From: Litoditis marina
Lineage: Eukaryota; Nematoda; Chromadorea; Rhabditida; Rhabditidae
NCBI GenBank assembly: GCA_964036275.1
Contig: OZ038439.1
Location: forward strand, 9,236,669 to 9,300,668
Direction of reading: 5' to 3'
Length of the DNA stretch: 64,000 nucleotides
The notes beneath the pieces were generated by a model, which searched no databases, was not told where the DNA came from, and saw only the letters and a program-made list of their open reading frames with translations. Of this stretch, positions 28,589 through 39,310 are shown piece by piece. Numbering within the stretch: position 1 is the first letter of the stretch; each line of letters starts with the position of its first letter. A program made the translations under genes and the position numbers.

Positions 28589-29380
28589 GTACATTTAAAA
28601 TAGTCTTGGAACTCTAAGAATTTTGAAGAATGCAATCAGTCTTGACATAACTTACTCTAACTCTCTACTAAAAACCTACCCAAACCAATCAAGACTGAGG
28701 GCAAACGCAAAGCTCTTAGATGGTTCTCATAAGTGAAGCCAGGTTACCGTTCCCAAGCTACTACCAGTACACTCACATTTTTCTTTCTCAAAACTTCAAT
28801 CAAAATAAAACCTGGTAGTAGGCCATCAGCGACGCTAGCAAGGTTTCCAACCTGACCACTTTTAAATATATTTATATTGCACACTTTTCTCACTCTCTCG
28901 TCAAATTATGTTCATACTTCTTTTCTCTAGAACTTATTAGTAAACTCCCATTTATTTATAACACTCCACAAATTTTCTCATCCTCACTTATTTTCACTCA
29001 TCTGTTTTGTTTTCCTAGCACCAATATTACTTATATAATTTTCGCGTATTCCACACTTCTCTAAAATAATTATCTCAATCTTTCGCGCGTTATTTAATTC
29101 TCGTAGCTATATTAGCACTCTCGGTAGTCATTAGTCACCTGGTTATCTCCGCATTCTCCATTCGTTCGCTAAATTACGTAATACTTCGCGCATCCATATC
29201 TTTTCACCCCATCTCTCTCGCCGAATTGAAAAAAAAAATGTAATTATGAAAAGAGGTCACGCAAAGTAGACCCACAAAAGAACAAAACATCAAACCATCG
29301 GCAATTTTCTCAAATATTGTTTTATTTTCTATATATGTATGCTTATATGTTATGCTGAGGATCGGGACGATCCTTCTTCG

Positions 29381-29391
29381 AGGGAGGGGCG
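29381..29391 (+). promoter_or_regulatory. Putative polypurine tract
   Basis: AGGGAGGGGCG directly precedes the 3' LTR and is purine-rich apart from one C, as expected for the plus-strand primer. Confidence 0.5.
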
Positions 29392-29637
29392 CGTCCCATC
29401 TGGGACGTCCAGCCCCCGCCTGTGGAAAGGCGGGGCCACCTAGACGCACTATATAAACCGTGACCGAACGAAGTCAAGGAGAGATACAGTGTCGCCTTCG
29501 CCTGGTCAGCCGCCGCTGCCTATTAGCTGTTCGCCATTTTAGTTACTGTAATAAACCCTTGTTATTATATGTGTTCTGTTCCATGTACCGAAACGACGAA
29601 ACTAGCTCTGGGCCAATTGTAAGTCCCATCTAGAACG
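29392..29637 (+). repeat. 3' LTR
   Basis: Same 246 bp as the 5' LTR with one substitution seen (GATACAGTG against GATATAGTG). It is followed by the target duplication GGGC. Confidence 0.85.
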
Positions 29638-29756
29638 GGGCTTAAGTATAAGGTTTTTTGTTAGGGCTCGTGGCGCATTCACGTTATTTCATAGTGAGAG
29701 CTGAACAGTGAAGCGCGCCTGTAATCGTATACGATTGTGGCGAGCCCTCAGACATC

Positions 29757-29827
29757 AGCAGCGTGGCGCAGTGGTAAGTGTCTCGCTTCAGAAGCGAGAG
29801 CTCGAGGGTTCGAGTCCCGCATGGTGC
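29757..29827 (+). tRNA. tRNA-like sequence in right arm (pseudogene-like)
   Basis: Counterpart of 25013-25083, with TGGCGCAGTGG (A box), CTCGCTTCAGAAGCGAG (anticodon arm) and GGTTCGAGTCC (B box). It differs from the left copy in the T arm. Pol III promoter boxes look intact; a working tRNA is doubtful. Confidence 0.55.
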
Positions 29828-30557
29828 AAAACATGGTAAACAGCAGAGTAATGCGATAGAGGATAACGTAACTACGTATAGGAGATATATGATCCTATAA
29901 AATATAATTGTTTTATTTTATTTTTTATTTTTCAAAATTGACTTTTACCACCGATAAACTAGTAGCTGACTACCATCTCACTAGTAGTTAGGTAGGAGTA
30001 GAACTATAGTTTAACTCCTCCCCTACGCCTGCATTACTACAAGAAAACTAGTAGTTCTCTAATAGTAGAATAGGGGTGTGGTAGGAGTTCACTAGTAGTT
30101 TACTTGTCGTTATAGAATCACTGTGTTAGTTTATAATGTTTCACAACGTTAGATACCTGCAAATCAATCTCTGAAATTACCGGAGGAACATACTTTTGAG
30201 CTAAATACATGTATAGAGCAACTCGGCATTTTTATCCCATCCTGCGTCTCTCGCTTCCCACACTATTTCGCCACACTCGTATGCAAGTTGGATGTATCAG
30301 CAGAGAAACAGCGCATGTTTTAAGAGTCGCAGACTTGTATAGAAGGACTGGGTTGTTCATGAATACGCCCTTTGAATGACCCATCCGTAACCTCCCGTGT
30401 TGAAGCAGTTCTCACTAATGTGGCTATCGAAATGCGAACTTTTCACATATTTGAGCGTTTCGTTTGCCTTCAACAAGAACATACAGAAAAGAAAATACGA
30501 AGAATCTCAAACGGTACCATGGTTCTAACATTCTGCTTCTAATCCCACTCTCAAACA

Positions 30558-30703
30558 ATTCCCAGCCAATCGGTCAGCCACTTTAGTGGCGGCCCCGACG
30601 AGAGAGCGTGCAGGTCAGAGAGACGCAGATGTCTGCGGCCTCATTGATCTGCACACTTTCTCGCTCAGCCAATAAAAAAGTGGCTGGCCAATTGGCTGGG
30701 AAT
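30558..30703. repeat. 146-bp palindromic MITE
   Basis: ATTCCCAGCCAATCGGTCAG and AGCCACTTT at the left recur inverted at the right (AAAGTGGCTGGCCAATTGGC). The centre has AGAGAGACGCAGATGTCTGC; the GAGACGCAG word recurs near 35415, 43520 and 44075. Confidence 0.7.
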
Positions 30704-31179
30704 GGTCTGAGCTGAGCTCAACTGAACCTCGGCCGCGTGCCAATCAAATTTTCTGGCTATATCTTGGAGTTTGTAGAAGAAGAGAACCTTCTATTTGCGG
30801 CTCGTCACTATAATAACATCAGAATGAAAATAGGTTTTTACTAGGAGCCGCCTATCCAAAGTTTCATTGACTGACTGCAGTTCACCTGCGATTCGTTAAC
30901 ACCAAGTCGTAAAACTTGTTGAGCCATGAATAGCTTTTAAAAAAGTTATAAAGGCAAAATTGAAACTCGAAGAACTTTGTTTTTTTTTGTGAATTGACTT
31001 TAGGGTCAACTAACACTCTTGTGGAAGTGTGAAACACAACTCTAAATCTCTTTAAACTATATCAACAAAAAAATGAAATAACCTCGCAACCATGTTCATT
31101 GAAAACTATACCAACAGACATCAAAAACTGAAACAACCTCGAAAACATGTACACAGTGTCAAATGAAATGAAAATGAAG

Positions 31180-31512
31180 ATCAAACAAAATCAATGTATT
31201 TTTTGTATTCGAATAAAAATCGATAAAATGAGACCTAACAATATCGCTTTGTTTTGTATACAAATAAAGGTCGATAAATCATAGATCAAACAATATCGGC
31301 GTGTTCGTATTCTAACAAAGATAGGTGAAATGAGATTAAATATTATCAGTGTGCTTTGTGACCAAGTTACCGATAAAACGTAGATCAAACATTATCGTTA
31401 TGGGTTGTAGCCAAAGAAAAATCAATAAACGTAGATCAAACAATATCGGCGTATTTCAGATTCAATTGAAAATCAATAAAGAGTAGATCAAACGATATCG
31501 GCGTATTTGGGA
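31180..31512 (-). repeat. Six diverged repeats of a stop-codon region
   Basis: Units of 50-60 bp containing AGATCAAACAATATCGGCGT start near 31180, 31233, 31281, 31334, 31383 and 31435. The last match, at 31484-31510, is the end of the coding sequence at 31488 (minus: AAATACGCCGATATCGTTTG). The 3' flank of the membrane-protein gene thus appears built from copies of its own C-terminal codons. Confidence 0.7.
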
Positions 31513-33264
31513 GTTATTCCAACAACAGTATCGATTGGTTCCCGTTCTGGTTCTGGGAGGAAATCTTCGTAGTCCTCGAGCAAAGGATCACTGTCCACGT
31601 CTGAAAAACCACAAAGTGCAAGTGAAAAAATAGTCACGTGAAACGCTAACCCGAATGAGCAAATGCCTATCTTATATGTACGCGTTGAGAGAATTTTAGT
31701 GTAGAGGTTCGCTCTTACCAAAGCAAGCCGTTACGGAGTATGTGCCTCTATCCCAATGTGTTTGTAGTTTGATCCTATCTCTTTTTGATAGGAAAAGTTA
31801 TGGCGTGAGTTGAGATCAAACTACAACAATGAATCACTCACTCTCTGTAACCTAACACTGGAAATAGGGCCCCGCATCGCCACCAGCAGTTGTCAGGAGG
31901 TTTTTCTCTATTCTGCCAGTTCTGCTGTGTTTGTAGTTCACTCCTGTTGCTTTTCGGTTGTATCTCGTGAATTTTTACATATTTCAAGATCAAACTACAA
32001 AAAACGTACCATTAGGAAACAGGGATCCAGACCGCCATCAGCAGTTGTGGGAGATGGTATTCTATTCAAACAAACGAAATCGACTTACGTTCAATAACTA
32101 ACCCATGACCTCCCTAACTTCCGTCCACACCTCAACCTTAACCATAACTTGACGTCAGTCCACGTTCTTCCTGACCGTGACCCACCATTTGGAAATAAGG
32201 ATCCACACCGCCACCAGCAGTGGTGCGAGATGGTAACCAGTCAAACTCAAAAAACCGATTCAACCTTAACCATAACTCAACTCCTCCACCTCAAACATAA
32301 CTCTGACTATAGCTTTCGTTAATCCATCAACCTTAACGTTTGTTAACGTTCTTCTCGGCCGTAACGTACCATTAGGAAGCAGGGATCCACACCGCCACCA
32401 GCAGTGGTGCGAGATGGTAACCAGTCAAACTCAAAAAACCGACTCAACCTTAACCATAACTCAACTCCTCCACCTCAAACATAACTCTGACTATAGCTTT
32501 CGTTAATCCATCAACCTTAACGTTTGTTAACGTTCTTCTCGGCCGTAACGTACCATTAGGAAGCTGGGATCCACACCGCCACCAGCAGTGGTGCGAGATG
32601 GTAACCAGTCAAACTCAAAAAACCGACTCAACCTTAACCATAACTCAACTCCTCCACCTCAAACATAACTCTGACTATAGCTTTCGTTAATCCATCAACC
32701 TTAACGTTTGTTAACGTTCTTCTCGGCCGTAACGTACCATTAGGAAGCAGGGATCCACACCGCCACCAGCAGTGGTGCGAGATGGTAACCAGTCAAACTC
32801 AAAAAACCGACTCAACCTTAACCATAACTCAACTCCTCCACCTCAAACATAACTCTGACTATAGCTTTCGTTAATCCATCAACCTTAACGTTTGTTAACG
32901 TTCTTCTCGGCCGTAACGTACCATTAGGAAGCTGGGATCCACACCGCCACCAGCAGTGGTGCGAGATGGTAACCAGTCAAACTCAAAAAACCGACTCAAC
33001 CTTAACCATAACTCAACTCCTCCACCTCAAACATAACTCTGACTATAGCTTTCGTTAATCCATCAACCTTAACGTTTGTTAACGTTCTTCTCGGCCGTAA
33101 CGTACCATTAGGAAGCAGGGATCCACACCGCCACCAGCAGTGGTGCGAGATGGTAACCAGTACGATGGCGATTATGGCTATTGCCAATACAAACAGGGAG
33201 AGCACGGCGAAGGCCAGACCCAGGGCGGCACGTTCCACGAACAACGTCGACAGCATCACGTCAT
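31488..33264 (-). CDS. Single-pass membrane protein, C-terminal exons (partial)
   Basis: Two exons that fit in phase. Exon 33264-33106 (acceptor TTTCCAG, donor GTACGT) encodes DVMLSTLFVERAALGLAFAV then LSLFVLAIAIIAIVL, one clear membrane segment, followed by a Cys/Trp-rich stretch (HHCWWRCGSLLPN). Exon 31600-31488 adds an acidic tail (DVDSDPLLEDYEDF ... KYADIV) and TGA. The order suggests an extracellular or lumenal N-terminus and a short cytoplasmic tail. I do not recognise the family. The 1.5-kb intron between the two exons holds repeated copies of the first exon's end. Further exons must lie upstream (see 34649-36025). Confidence 0.65.
31757..31827. repeat. TGTGTTTGTAGTTTGATC palindrome, copy
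   Basis: TGTGTTTGTAGTTTGATCC and GAGATCAAACTACAACA are inverted about 70 bp apart. It belongs to the family at 592, 31925, 51330 and 51618. Confidence 0.65.
31857..33150 (-). repeat. 184-bp tandem array of an exon end plus intron
   Basis: The segment with CATTAGGAAGC(A/T)GGGATCC through GCGAGATGGTAACCAG occurs at 32371, 32555, 32739, 32923 and 33107 with exact 184-bp spacing. Older copies start at 32187 and 32011 and a degraded one near 31857. Each unit is the last ~50 bp of the membrane exon (minus: HHCWWRCGS..PN) with its donor and the next ~135 bp of intron. Units alternate AAGCAGGG and AAGCTGGG, so the amplified block may be a 368-bp dimer. The copy at 32011 has an in-frame stop. Confidence 0.9.
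31925..32003. repeat. TGTGTTTGTAGTT palindrome, copy
   Basis: CTGTGTTTGTAGTTCACTCC and AAGATCAAACTACAAAAAAC are inverted copies 80 bp apart. The element sits between two degenerate units of the 184-bp exon array. Confidence 0.6.
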
Positions 33265-34648
33265 CTGGAAACAATCGAAAATTTGCGAACTACAAACTAC
33301 AAACATAATCTCAGAACATATAAAAATTGAAAAAGAGGGAGTTTCATAGGGGGGGGGGGGGGGGTGTGACTGTAGTTTCATTGCCGATTTCAAACTACAA
33401 ATGCAAGACTAAATCATGTGAAGACAACAACAGATGCAGTTGTAGACTGATACTGAAAAAAAAACGTTTAAAGACCAAGGAACTTCGAAAGCATAATGGA
33501 ATCTCCAGACAATGGTTCGATCTTTGAAGGAACGTTGCTACGAGATCGAACTACAAAAACATCGTCACATCACAAGGGTGAAGGAACGAGTTATAGGATT
33601 TGTCAAACCGTTGTGGACACCGTACCATCGATTTTGTGAGAGGCGGGGTTTGGCGAGGGTCCAGCCAGTCTGCGTATCATTGATCTACACAGTCTCTCGC
33701 CTGTTGGCAAGTAACCAACGACCGCTCGCCCCACATCGCTCAATCAATCGAACCCTCTGCTGTCTTTATGGGGAAAATGACGACTATAGCGACTAGATAG
33801 TAAATGATGCAATGACGACTAGGAAAATATCGAGACTATCAAGGTATGAATTGTACTCTGTTCAATAATCCTACCGAGAATAGACGATTCAGCCGAAACA
33901 TTAGCAGATTACCAGATTACACATGATCTGAACGTTTGGAAGTTCAAACGTATGTCAAGAATATGTCAAGGAGGTTGGTTCGAAAGCCTATATGCACCAC
34001 AATTGATTCAAACTTCAAATAAATTGCATTTGTTCTTTACTTCGCTTTTGAAAAATAGGAAATAAAGAGTGATTTTGCAGAGGGAATTAAATCTTACTCT
34101 TTGTTCACCGTTTCTCACGTTCACCAGCTTAGTACATAATCACGTATTTTCTCACGGTACGACAGCAGAAAAAATCAGTAATCAGTTGGAATCTATGTTC
34201 AATAGTAAGAACCTAAAATACGCGATAAAACATTATTGGCAGACAACTTTAATGACTAATGAGTATCAAACATGTTGATTCCAGTAACCGCGAAGTTTAT
34301 ATGATACTGGAGATAGAACAACAGTGCCAGTATATGCGCAGGAATCATAAATTAAACATGCAGATATGAAACTCTCTAACATACACCGTATAGACTTGCA
34401 GAAACGAGAATCCTATACTCTAGTAGATTATCGAGTCTCAACATAAATATTATCTCAACAAATCCTAGTCAGAGGGGATTTAGTGAGTATCACATTAGCA
34501 CTGTATCAAAAGTTGTTGAGGCTCCATGCAAATATCAAAATCACTCATCTTCACTAGGACCAGTAGGTTTCGGAAACAGTGAATGCTAATGATCAATGTT
34601 GTTGTACCACAGTAACCGACCGAATCAGAAATCGTTAAGTTTGGTCAC

Positions 34649-36025
34649 CACTTTTTCGAGAGATTTTTCTACCGCACCAGCCAGCGCCTGATGACGCAGT
34701 AGCAATCCCTCAAAAACCACGCTCGTGAGCCATGAACTTCTCATGAGATTCTATTGATTGCTATGCTACAACAATAAAAGATCACGGGTAGCTCATGAGA
34801 TGCTCATTAATTTCTCATGAGAAACTCATATGAACGCCGCCCAGGCATGTTGGTGGGGGTGACTGCATAATGTCGGCATTTATCTTCAACACCCGCCTAT
34901 GCATACATTTAAACTTTGTTCTCGCTCTTCTCTTGTTGAAGCTACTGTTTGAAAAGGAGGCGAATGTAAATCTTGTTGAAACAGATGTGACTTAAAACCA
35001 AGTACTTGCGAAGTAGTTTGTTAGTTCATTTTCAGAAGTGGGCCCAAGCTTTCACTGGAGTGTATAACACTTTGTTTAAACAGTGTGAGCCTCAAAAGTG
35101 GTACGCGGCAAGGTATAAAATGGTAGGAGAGACGGAGGGCTCAGAGTACACGTATCAATGAAAAGCACTATGTACTATGCCACCAGGTTATTTCGACCGC
35201 TTCAGAAAGGGATTAGTGAGTCGTTCGCGTTTTCGGAACAAAATGTATTACGCAATAGAATAGCATTTACAAATCCATTGTTTTTTCCCGGTTGCTAGGA
35301 GATTCCATTATGTTTCCAGGTACAATGATCTCATTAATATAATATGAAAAGCTGTTCTCTCACGCAAATGCGGTATTTAGTGCAAAGGCGACGAGAGACA
35401 ATGGGCAAGCGAGAGACGCAGACGACTGAACGGGATAAACCTAAGAGATCTTTTGCTGAAATGATAAAAAGTGCGCTTATGGCTTATGGACCCATACAGA
35501 TGGAAAATGTCACTAGCACTCTGTAGGGATTTGTGTTACGTATGAACTTTGGTCCAGCCAGTGAAGGAAAAATGCATACTTTGTACAATGCTGCCGCTGT
35601 GTTTGTAGTTTGATTCTACTACCCTACAACTGAAATACGGGTAGACCCCCCCCCCTCCTCAGACCCCCCCACGCTCACAGTTATTTAGTAGGTTGCAAAA
35701 TGCAACAATTTTTTGAATTTTTTTTGTAGGTCATAAAATATCAGTAAATCGATATCATTGATTTTTCTTAGACACCACGACCTTAGATTTTGGTGACATA
35801 ATTGATGGTCATACTGGTTATGGCTGAATGAAGAAAAGTTTCCGTCACGTACCGTACCGTACCGTTATTTAGTCCAATTATGTATAGGGTGGTAAAATGT
35901 TCGCAACAGAATCACTTGAGAGGTACTACGAACGTCGGCGTAAAGGCAGTTTCTAGAATGGAGGTTCTTAGTAAATGCGTAGTTTTACCACCTGCACACT
36001 CTGCAAACTGCTCTTTGGCAGCTTC
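34649..36025 (-). CDS. Possible upstream exons of the membrane protein gene
   Basis: Exon 36025-35992 (acceptor CACTAG, donor GTGGTA) reads EAAKEQFAECA and ends in phase 1. Exon 34708-34649 (acceptor TTTTTGAG, donor GTGACC) then reads IATASSGAGWCGRKISRKS and ends in phase 1, which is what the membrane exon at 33264 needs. The RKISRKS stretch just before the membrane segment could be a processing site. Caveat: the same 34708 segment is also open in another frame (LLLRHQALAGAVEKSLEKV.., stop at 34625), which could be a terminal exon of something else. The splice sites are weak. Confidence 0.3.
34870..35161 (+). CDS. Candidate two-exon small secreted protein
   Basis: Exon 34870-34965 starts MSAFIFNTRLCIHLNFVLAL then LLLKLLFEKEAN, a signal-peptide-like stretch, and ends at GTAAAT. 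A 70-bp intron ends CATTTTCAG, and exon 35036-35161 adds 41 residues to TGA. The phase fits. Against it: the second exon contains GTATAAAAT and may be a promoter instead. No homolog was recognised. Confidence 0.25.
35344..35526 (+). CDS. Candidate exon with winged-helix-like peptide
   Basis: An open 60-codon frame. Its second half, DKPKRSFAEMIKSALMAYGP then IQMENV, has the spacing of a forkhead helix 1 (KP..S(Y/F)..MI..A(I/L)). The frame stops early and no convincing donor was seen, so a fragment or chance similarity is likely. Confidence 0.18.
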   Translation: MKSCSLTQMRYLVQRRRETMGKRETQTTERDKPKRSFAEMIKSALMAYGPIQMENVTSTL

Positions 36026-39000
36026 CTAGTGTTTCAGAGAAATGTTTCGAGCAAATATCCAATAAAGAATGTTAATACAGCTTGCGAAGAGCCAATTTTC
36101 ACAAATTGAAATTGTGGTGAGAGTATACATGCTAGATCTGCCAACCGTTCTTCAAATGGAAAGTTTCATGGAGAAAAAAATGTAACCGAAAAATTTATAT
36201 CCATCCGGTCACTGTATTTTGCTGGAAACTGAATTTTTTCTCCTAATCTAGTCTGTTCCATAAAAAAATGTTCCAAAAACATATAAAAGTAATAGTGTTT
36301 GTGGAGGTTCGAGCGTGGGCGTGGCTTGTGCTTCCATGTACCCTAAAGACTCGCGAATGAGTATCATGAATCAAGGGTATTAAAAGGGAAATAAGGGGGT
36401 CTTTGCAAGAAAAGCCTTCGAAACGATTCAAAAACGAACGCTTGAGGGCAGAAAATAGTCTAAAAAGCTATAAAAATTATGTGATACGTGAGAACAATGC
36501 TTGTTATTGTTTACGTTACTATTAAATGTATCCGAAAGATGTGTCAACATATAGAACCGTTGAAAATAATTGTGGTAAAACTTGAAAGAGCATGTTTTTG
36601 ATAATTGTCAATTTTGGTTTATAATTGTTATCAAATTTGAAAGAATTTGAAAGAAAACAATGTTTGTGAAGGTTTGGAGGCGTGATTACGTATAACGAAC
36701 GTATTGTTCTGATAAATATGCACACTCGAATGAACTAATGAGAGGATCCTGCAAAAACGACAAGTAATATAGTGAATAAAACTGATATACTTCTCGCTGA
36801 TTTAGGCACGCTGCCGAGGTCTCAGTGGGAATGATTGGAACTATATTATCATGAATATGAATTTTTGAGTTTTACCAGGCAAGAGAAAAAGGGAAGTTTT
36901 GGAGTGGTTCTTCAGCCTTCTCAGAGCATGTAAATAACACATGTTCGAGAAAAACTAATGTTTTCTCAGAAAAAAAGTGTCATTGGCACGCTGTCAAAAT
37001 TTCATTGGCAGTGACGTGAACCACATGAAAATCTGAATTTGTTTGGCCGTGATTATGAATGTTTTCAGTGATTTACATATTTTAGGACGGGTTGGTTGCG
37101 TGTTAGATTGCGTGCATTGCGAATACATTAGTGAGAATATTCAAATGTTGAGAAGTAACTTGAGAAGTCAATTCGATTGGTATAGTTGAAGGAAGATAGA
37201 AACACCACATATAGTTCATAGTTTTTTTCACGGAATAAGCTTTCGAAGGTATTATACTATCGGGGTCACATGACGGTCATGCGCTTTCGGAAAAGTATGA
37301 CTAAAGAAGACAGGATAGTAGGATCGAGTTCAGAATTTTTTTTTCAGTTTTCGAGTTTCGGAAAAAAAAACCGCCGAGTTTTGAGTTCGACTTCAACAAC
37401 CCTAACAAATAAGCTTGAATGGGTTGACATTTCGGTAAGTGGAAATCTCAATTTTGCATAAACTTCCAATTGAGTGGGACTGAAAGGGCAGGATTCCCAT
37501 TTAGCTGGGGGCGATTCAAATGAGGAACGAATACTCAAAGCACAGCCAAAAGCATGACAATTGAGCCGCCAGACAACACAAAAGTGTGATTTGATATTTG
37601 GATACGTGAAAAGAACCTGCGAAACTATTTCTTTGAACATTTTTCTATGTCAAAAGAAAATCCGAACTGCAGTTTGACCTCTGGTCTAGAATTTTGGGTA
37701 AAGTTTCATGGGGTCAAACTTCAATCACATCAGATCGAAACAAAGCGACCGAAACTACCTGCTTTTCCCAGAACGACATCTGTAATGTTTTCTTTTCAAA
37801 TGTTATTGGGCATAGAAGGTAACTATACTGGAGTTGTAGTTTGACCTGCATACACAAGCATACATTGCAAATTTCCACTTAAAGGAGACCGGAGAGCAAC
37901 ATGGTTTCTCGTAAAGCTGCTGTATCCTACTTTTGATTGGACGCGTTGCGTGTCGCGCGGCATTGTCATGTGAATGTCACGTGGACTAAATAAACTAATA
38001 TACGAGTTATTTGTGCTCTCTGATCTCAATACAGTTGAAAGCAGCCCGAAACAAAACTTCTGATCAAGTTGTGTTCCGATCTCCTTCAAGCAACGGATGA
38101 CCAAACTACAAACACGGCAGAGAAGACCAAAATCGTTTTTTTAGTTTGGTTTTCTCATGGGCAAGCCCTATAAACAACCGTCAACGGCTCTTCATTAGTA
38201 ACAAAACACGGTTCTCTTCCATGAATAACTAAATTCCAGAACTGAAGCATGTGTTTACGTTGAACGTATCACATACATAAGTCATTTCTAAGGCTTTTCA
38301 CAGAATAACCGACGTTTGAATAGTGAAATTACTAGGATACACGTAGGTAGACGCAAATAACAAGTATCGGTTTGAAAAGTTATTTCATTTCCTCGGCATT
38401 TTTTGAATGAATTCGTTAGTTAGGATGAAAAGCGAGATGATTGGGTGATTTACGATTTCATTATGTCGTATTTGCGAAAAATGTGTGAAATCTCACGGGA
38501 AAAATCACCCGGAAACCTTTTGTAAACTTTTATTAGGTAGTTAATTCCTTCTCACGAGACACTGGTAAATGATGTTCTCACGGGAAAAAAGGAAATCGTG
38601 TAAAAAGTTGAAGCAAAGGAAAAAGGGGGTACGTGTTGTAGAGAAGTGCACGTTTTGGCACCTTTCCATGTTTCATATAGTTTTCACGTGACATGACTTT
38701 GAAAATGAAAAAAAAACAATTAAACTGATTGAAAACGAGAAAAAGTAGAGAACACAAAAGTGTACACGTTTGAGCACGTTGTTTTGAGCACGTAGTTTTT
38801 ATTATAGGCACATAGTTTTCCGGTGATATGATTCAGAGAAAATTAGGAAAAAATAAGGCGTTGTACTTTATAGATGTTGCGGGTGGGAATATAAGGTTGC
38901 TCGTCTAATCCCGCAATATAATAGACCTAATAAGTACGGAGAAACCAAGAAACCATTCCTGCAATATTTGTAGAATATGATTGGGATTACACAAGGATTT

Positions 39001-39203
39001 CTATTACAAAGATCATAATCTATGGTTCAACAGTGTTGTTCATATCTACGTTGTTGAGTTTGTACAGAAAGATACATGTGTCATTCATTGACTGTTTTAT
39101 GCGAGGTTTTCTGAAATTTAAAATGTGTATTGCTGAACCTACGTATGTTTTTTCTATTCAGTCAGAATACAACTTATCACTATACTACGAGTAAATCAAC
39201 AGC

Positions 39204-39310
39204 AACGTGAAGTTAGCATTCTAATGAAGCATCGTGCACGTCATTGCACGTTTTTGAGTTCCGATGTGTTTAACATGTTTCACGTGACTGTGCAATTGAC
39301 TAACACTATA
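39204..39310 (+). repeat. CACGTG repeat family, copy 1
   Basis: Contains CATCGTGCACGTCATTGCAC, GTGTTTAACATGTTTCACGT and GACTGTGCAATTGACTAA. Copies occur at 48291-48625 (interrupted), 50063-50170 and 53760-53880 (inverted). It is rich in E-box-like CACGTG. Confidence 0.75.

Larger units (their letters stand above)
27219..29637 (+). mobile_element. Non-autonomous LTR retroelement
   Basis: Two 246-bp LTRs (27219-27464 and 29392-29637), nearly identical (one difference seen), flank a 1927-bp interior. The 4-bp target GGGC is duplicated (27215-27218, 29638-29641). The uninterrupted target sequence is visible in the other arm of the host element near 25193-25215. Orientation follows the LTR TATA box and poly(A) signal. 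The interior has no gag, protease, RT or integrase, only frames up to about 70 codons, so mobility would need another element. Confidence 0.85.
24714..30125. mobile_element. Long-TIR (foldback, Tc4/Tc5-like) DNA element, interrupted
   Basis: Left arm 24714-25569 (856 bp) is repeated inverted as 26847-27218 plus 29642-30125; the right arm is split by an LTR element. Ends are CACAGTGATTCTATAACG. The element is flanked by TTA on both sides (24711-24713, 30126-30128), a 3-bp TNA duplication as known for Tc4/Tc5. Without the LTR insert it is about 3.0 kb. The 1.28-kb centre carries only broken coding pieces, so it is probably non-autonomous. It lies about 360 bp upstream of the MoeA start. Family membership is inferred from arm length and target duplication, not from a transposase match. 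Confidence 0.85.

Noticed and set aside
30558..38113. Regular repeats considered as a CRISPR array
   Set aside because: Repeats are long, palindromic or exon-derived, spacing is irregular or repeat-only, and the DNA is animal nuclear.
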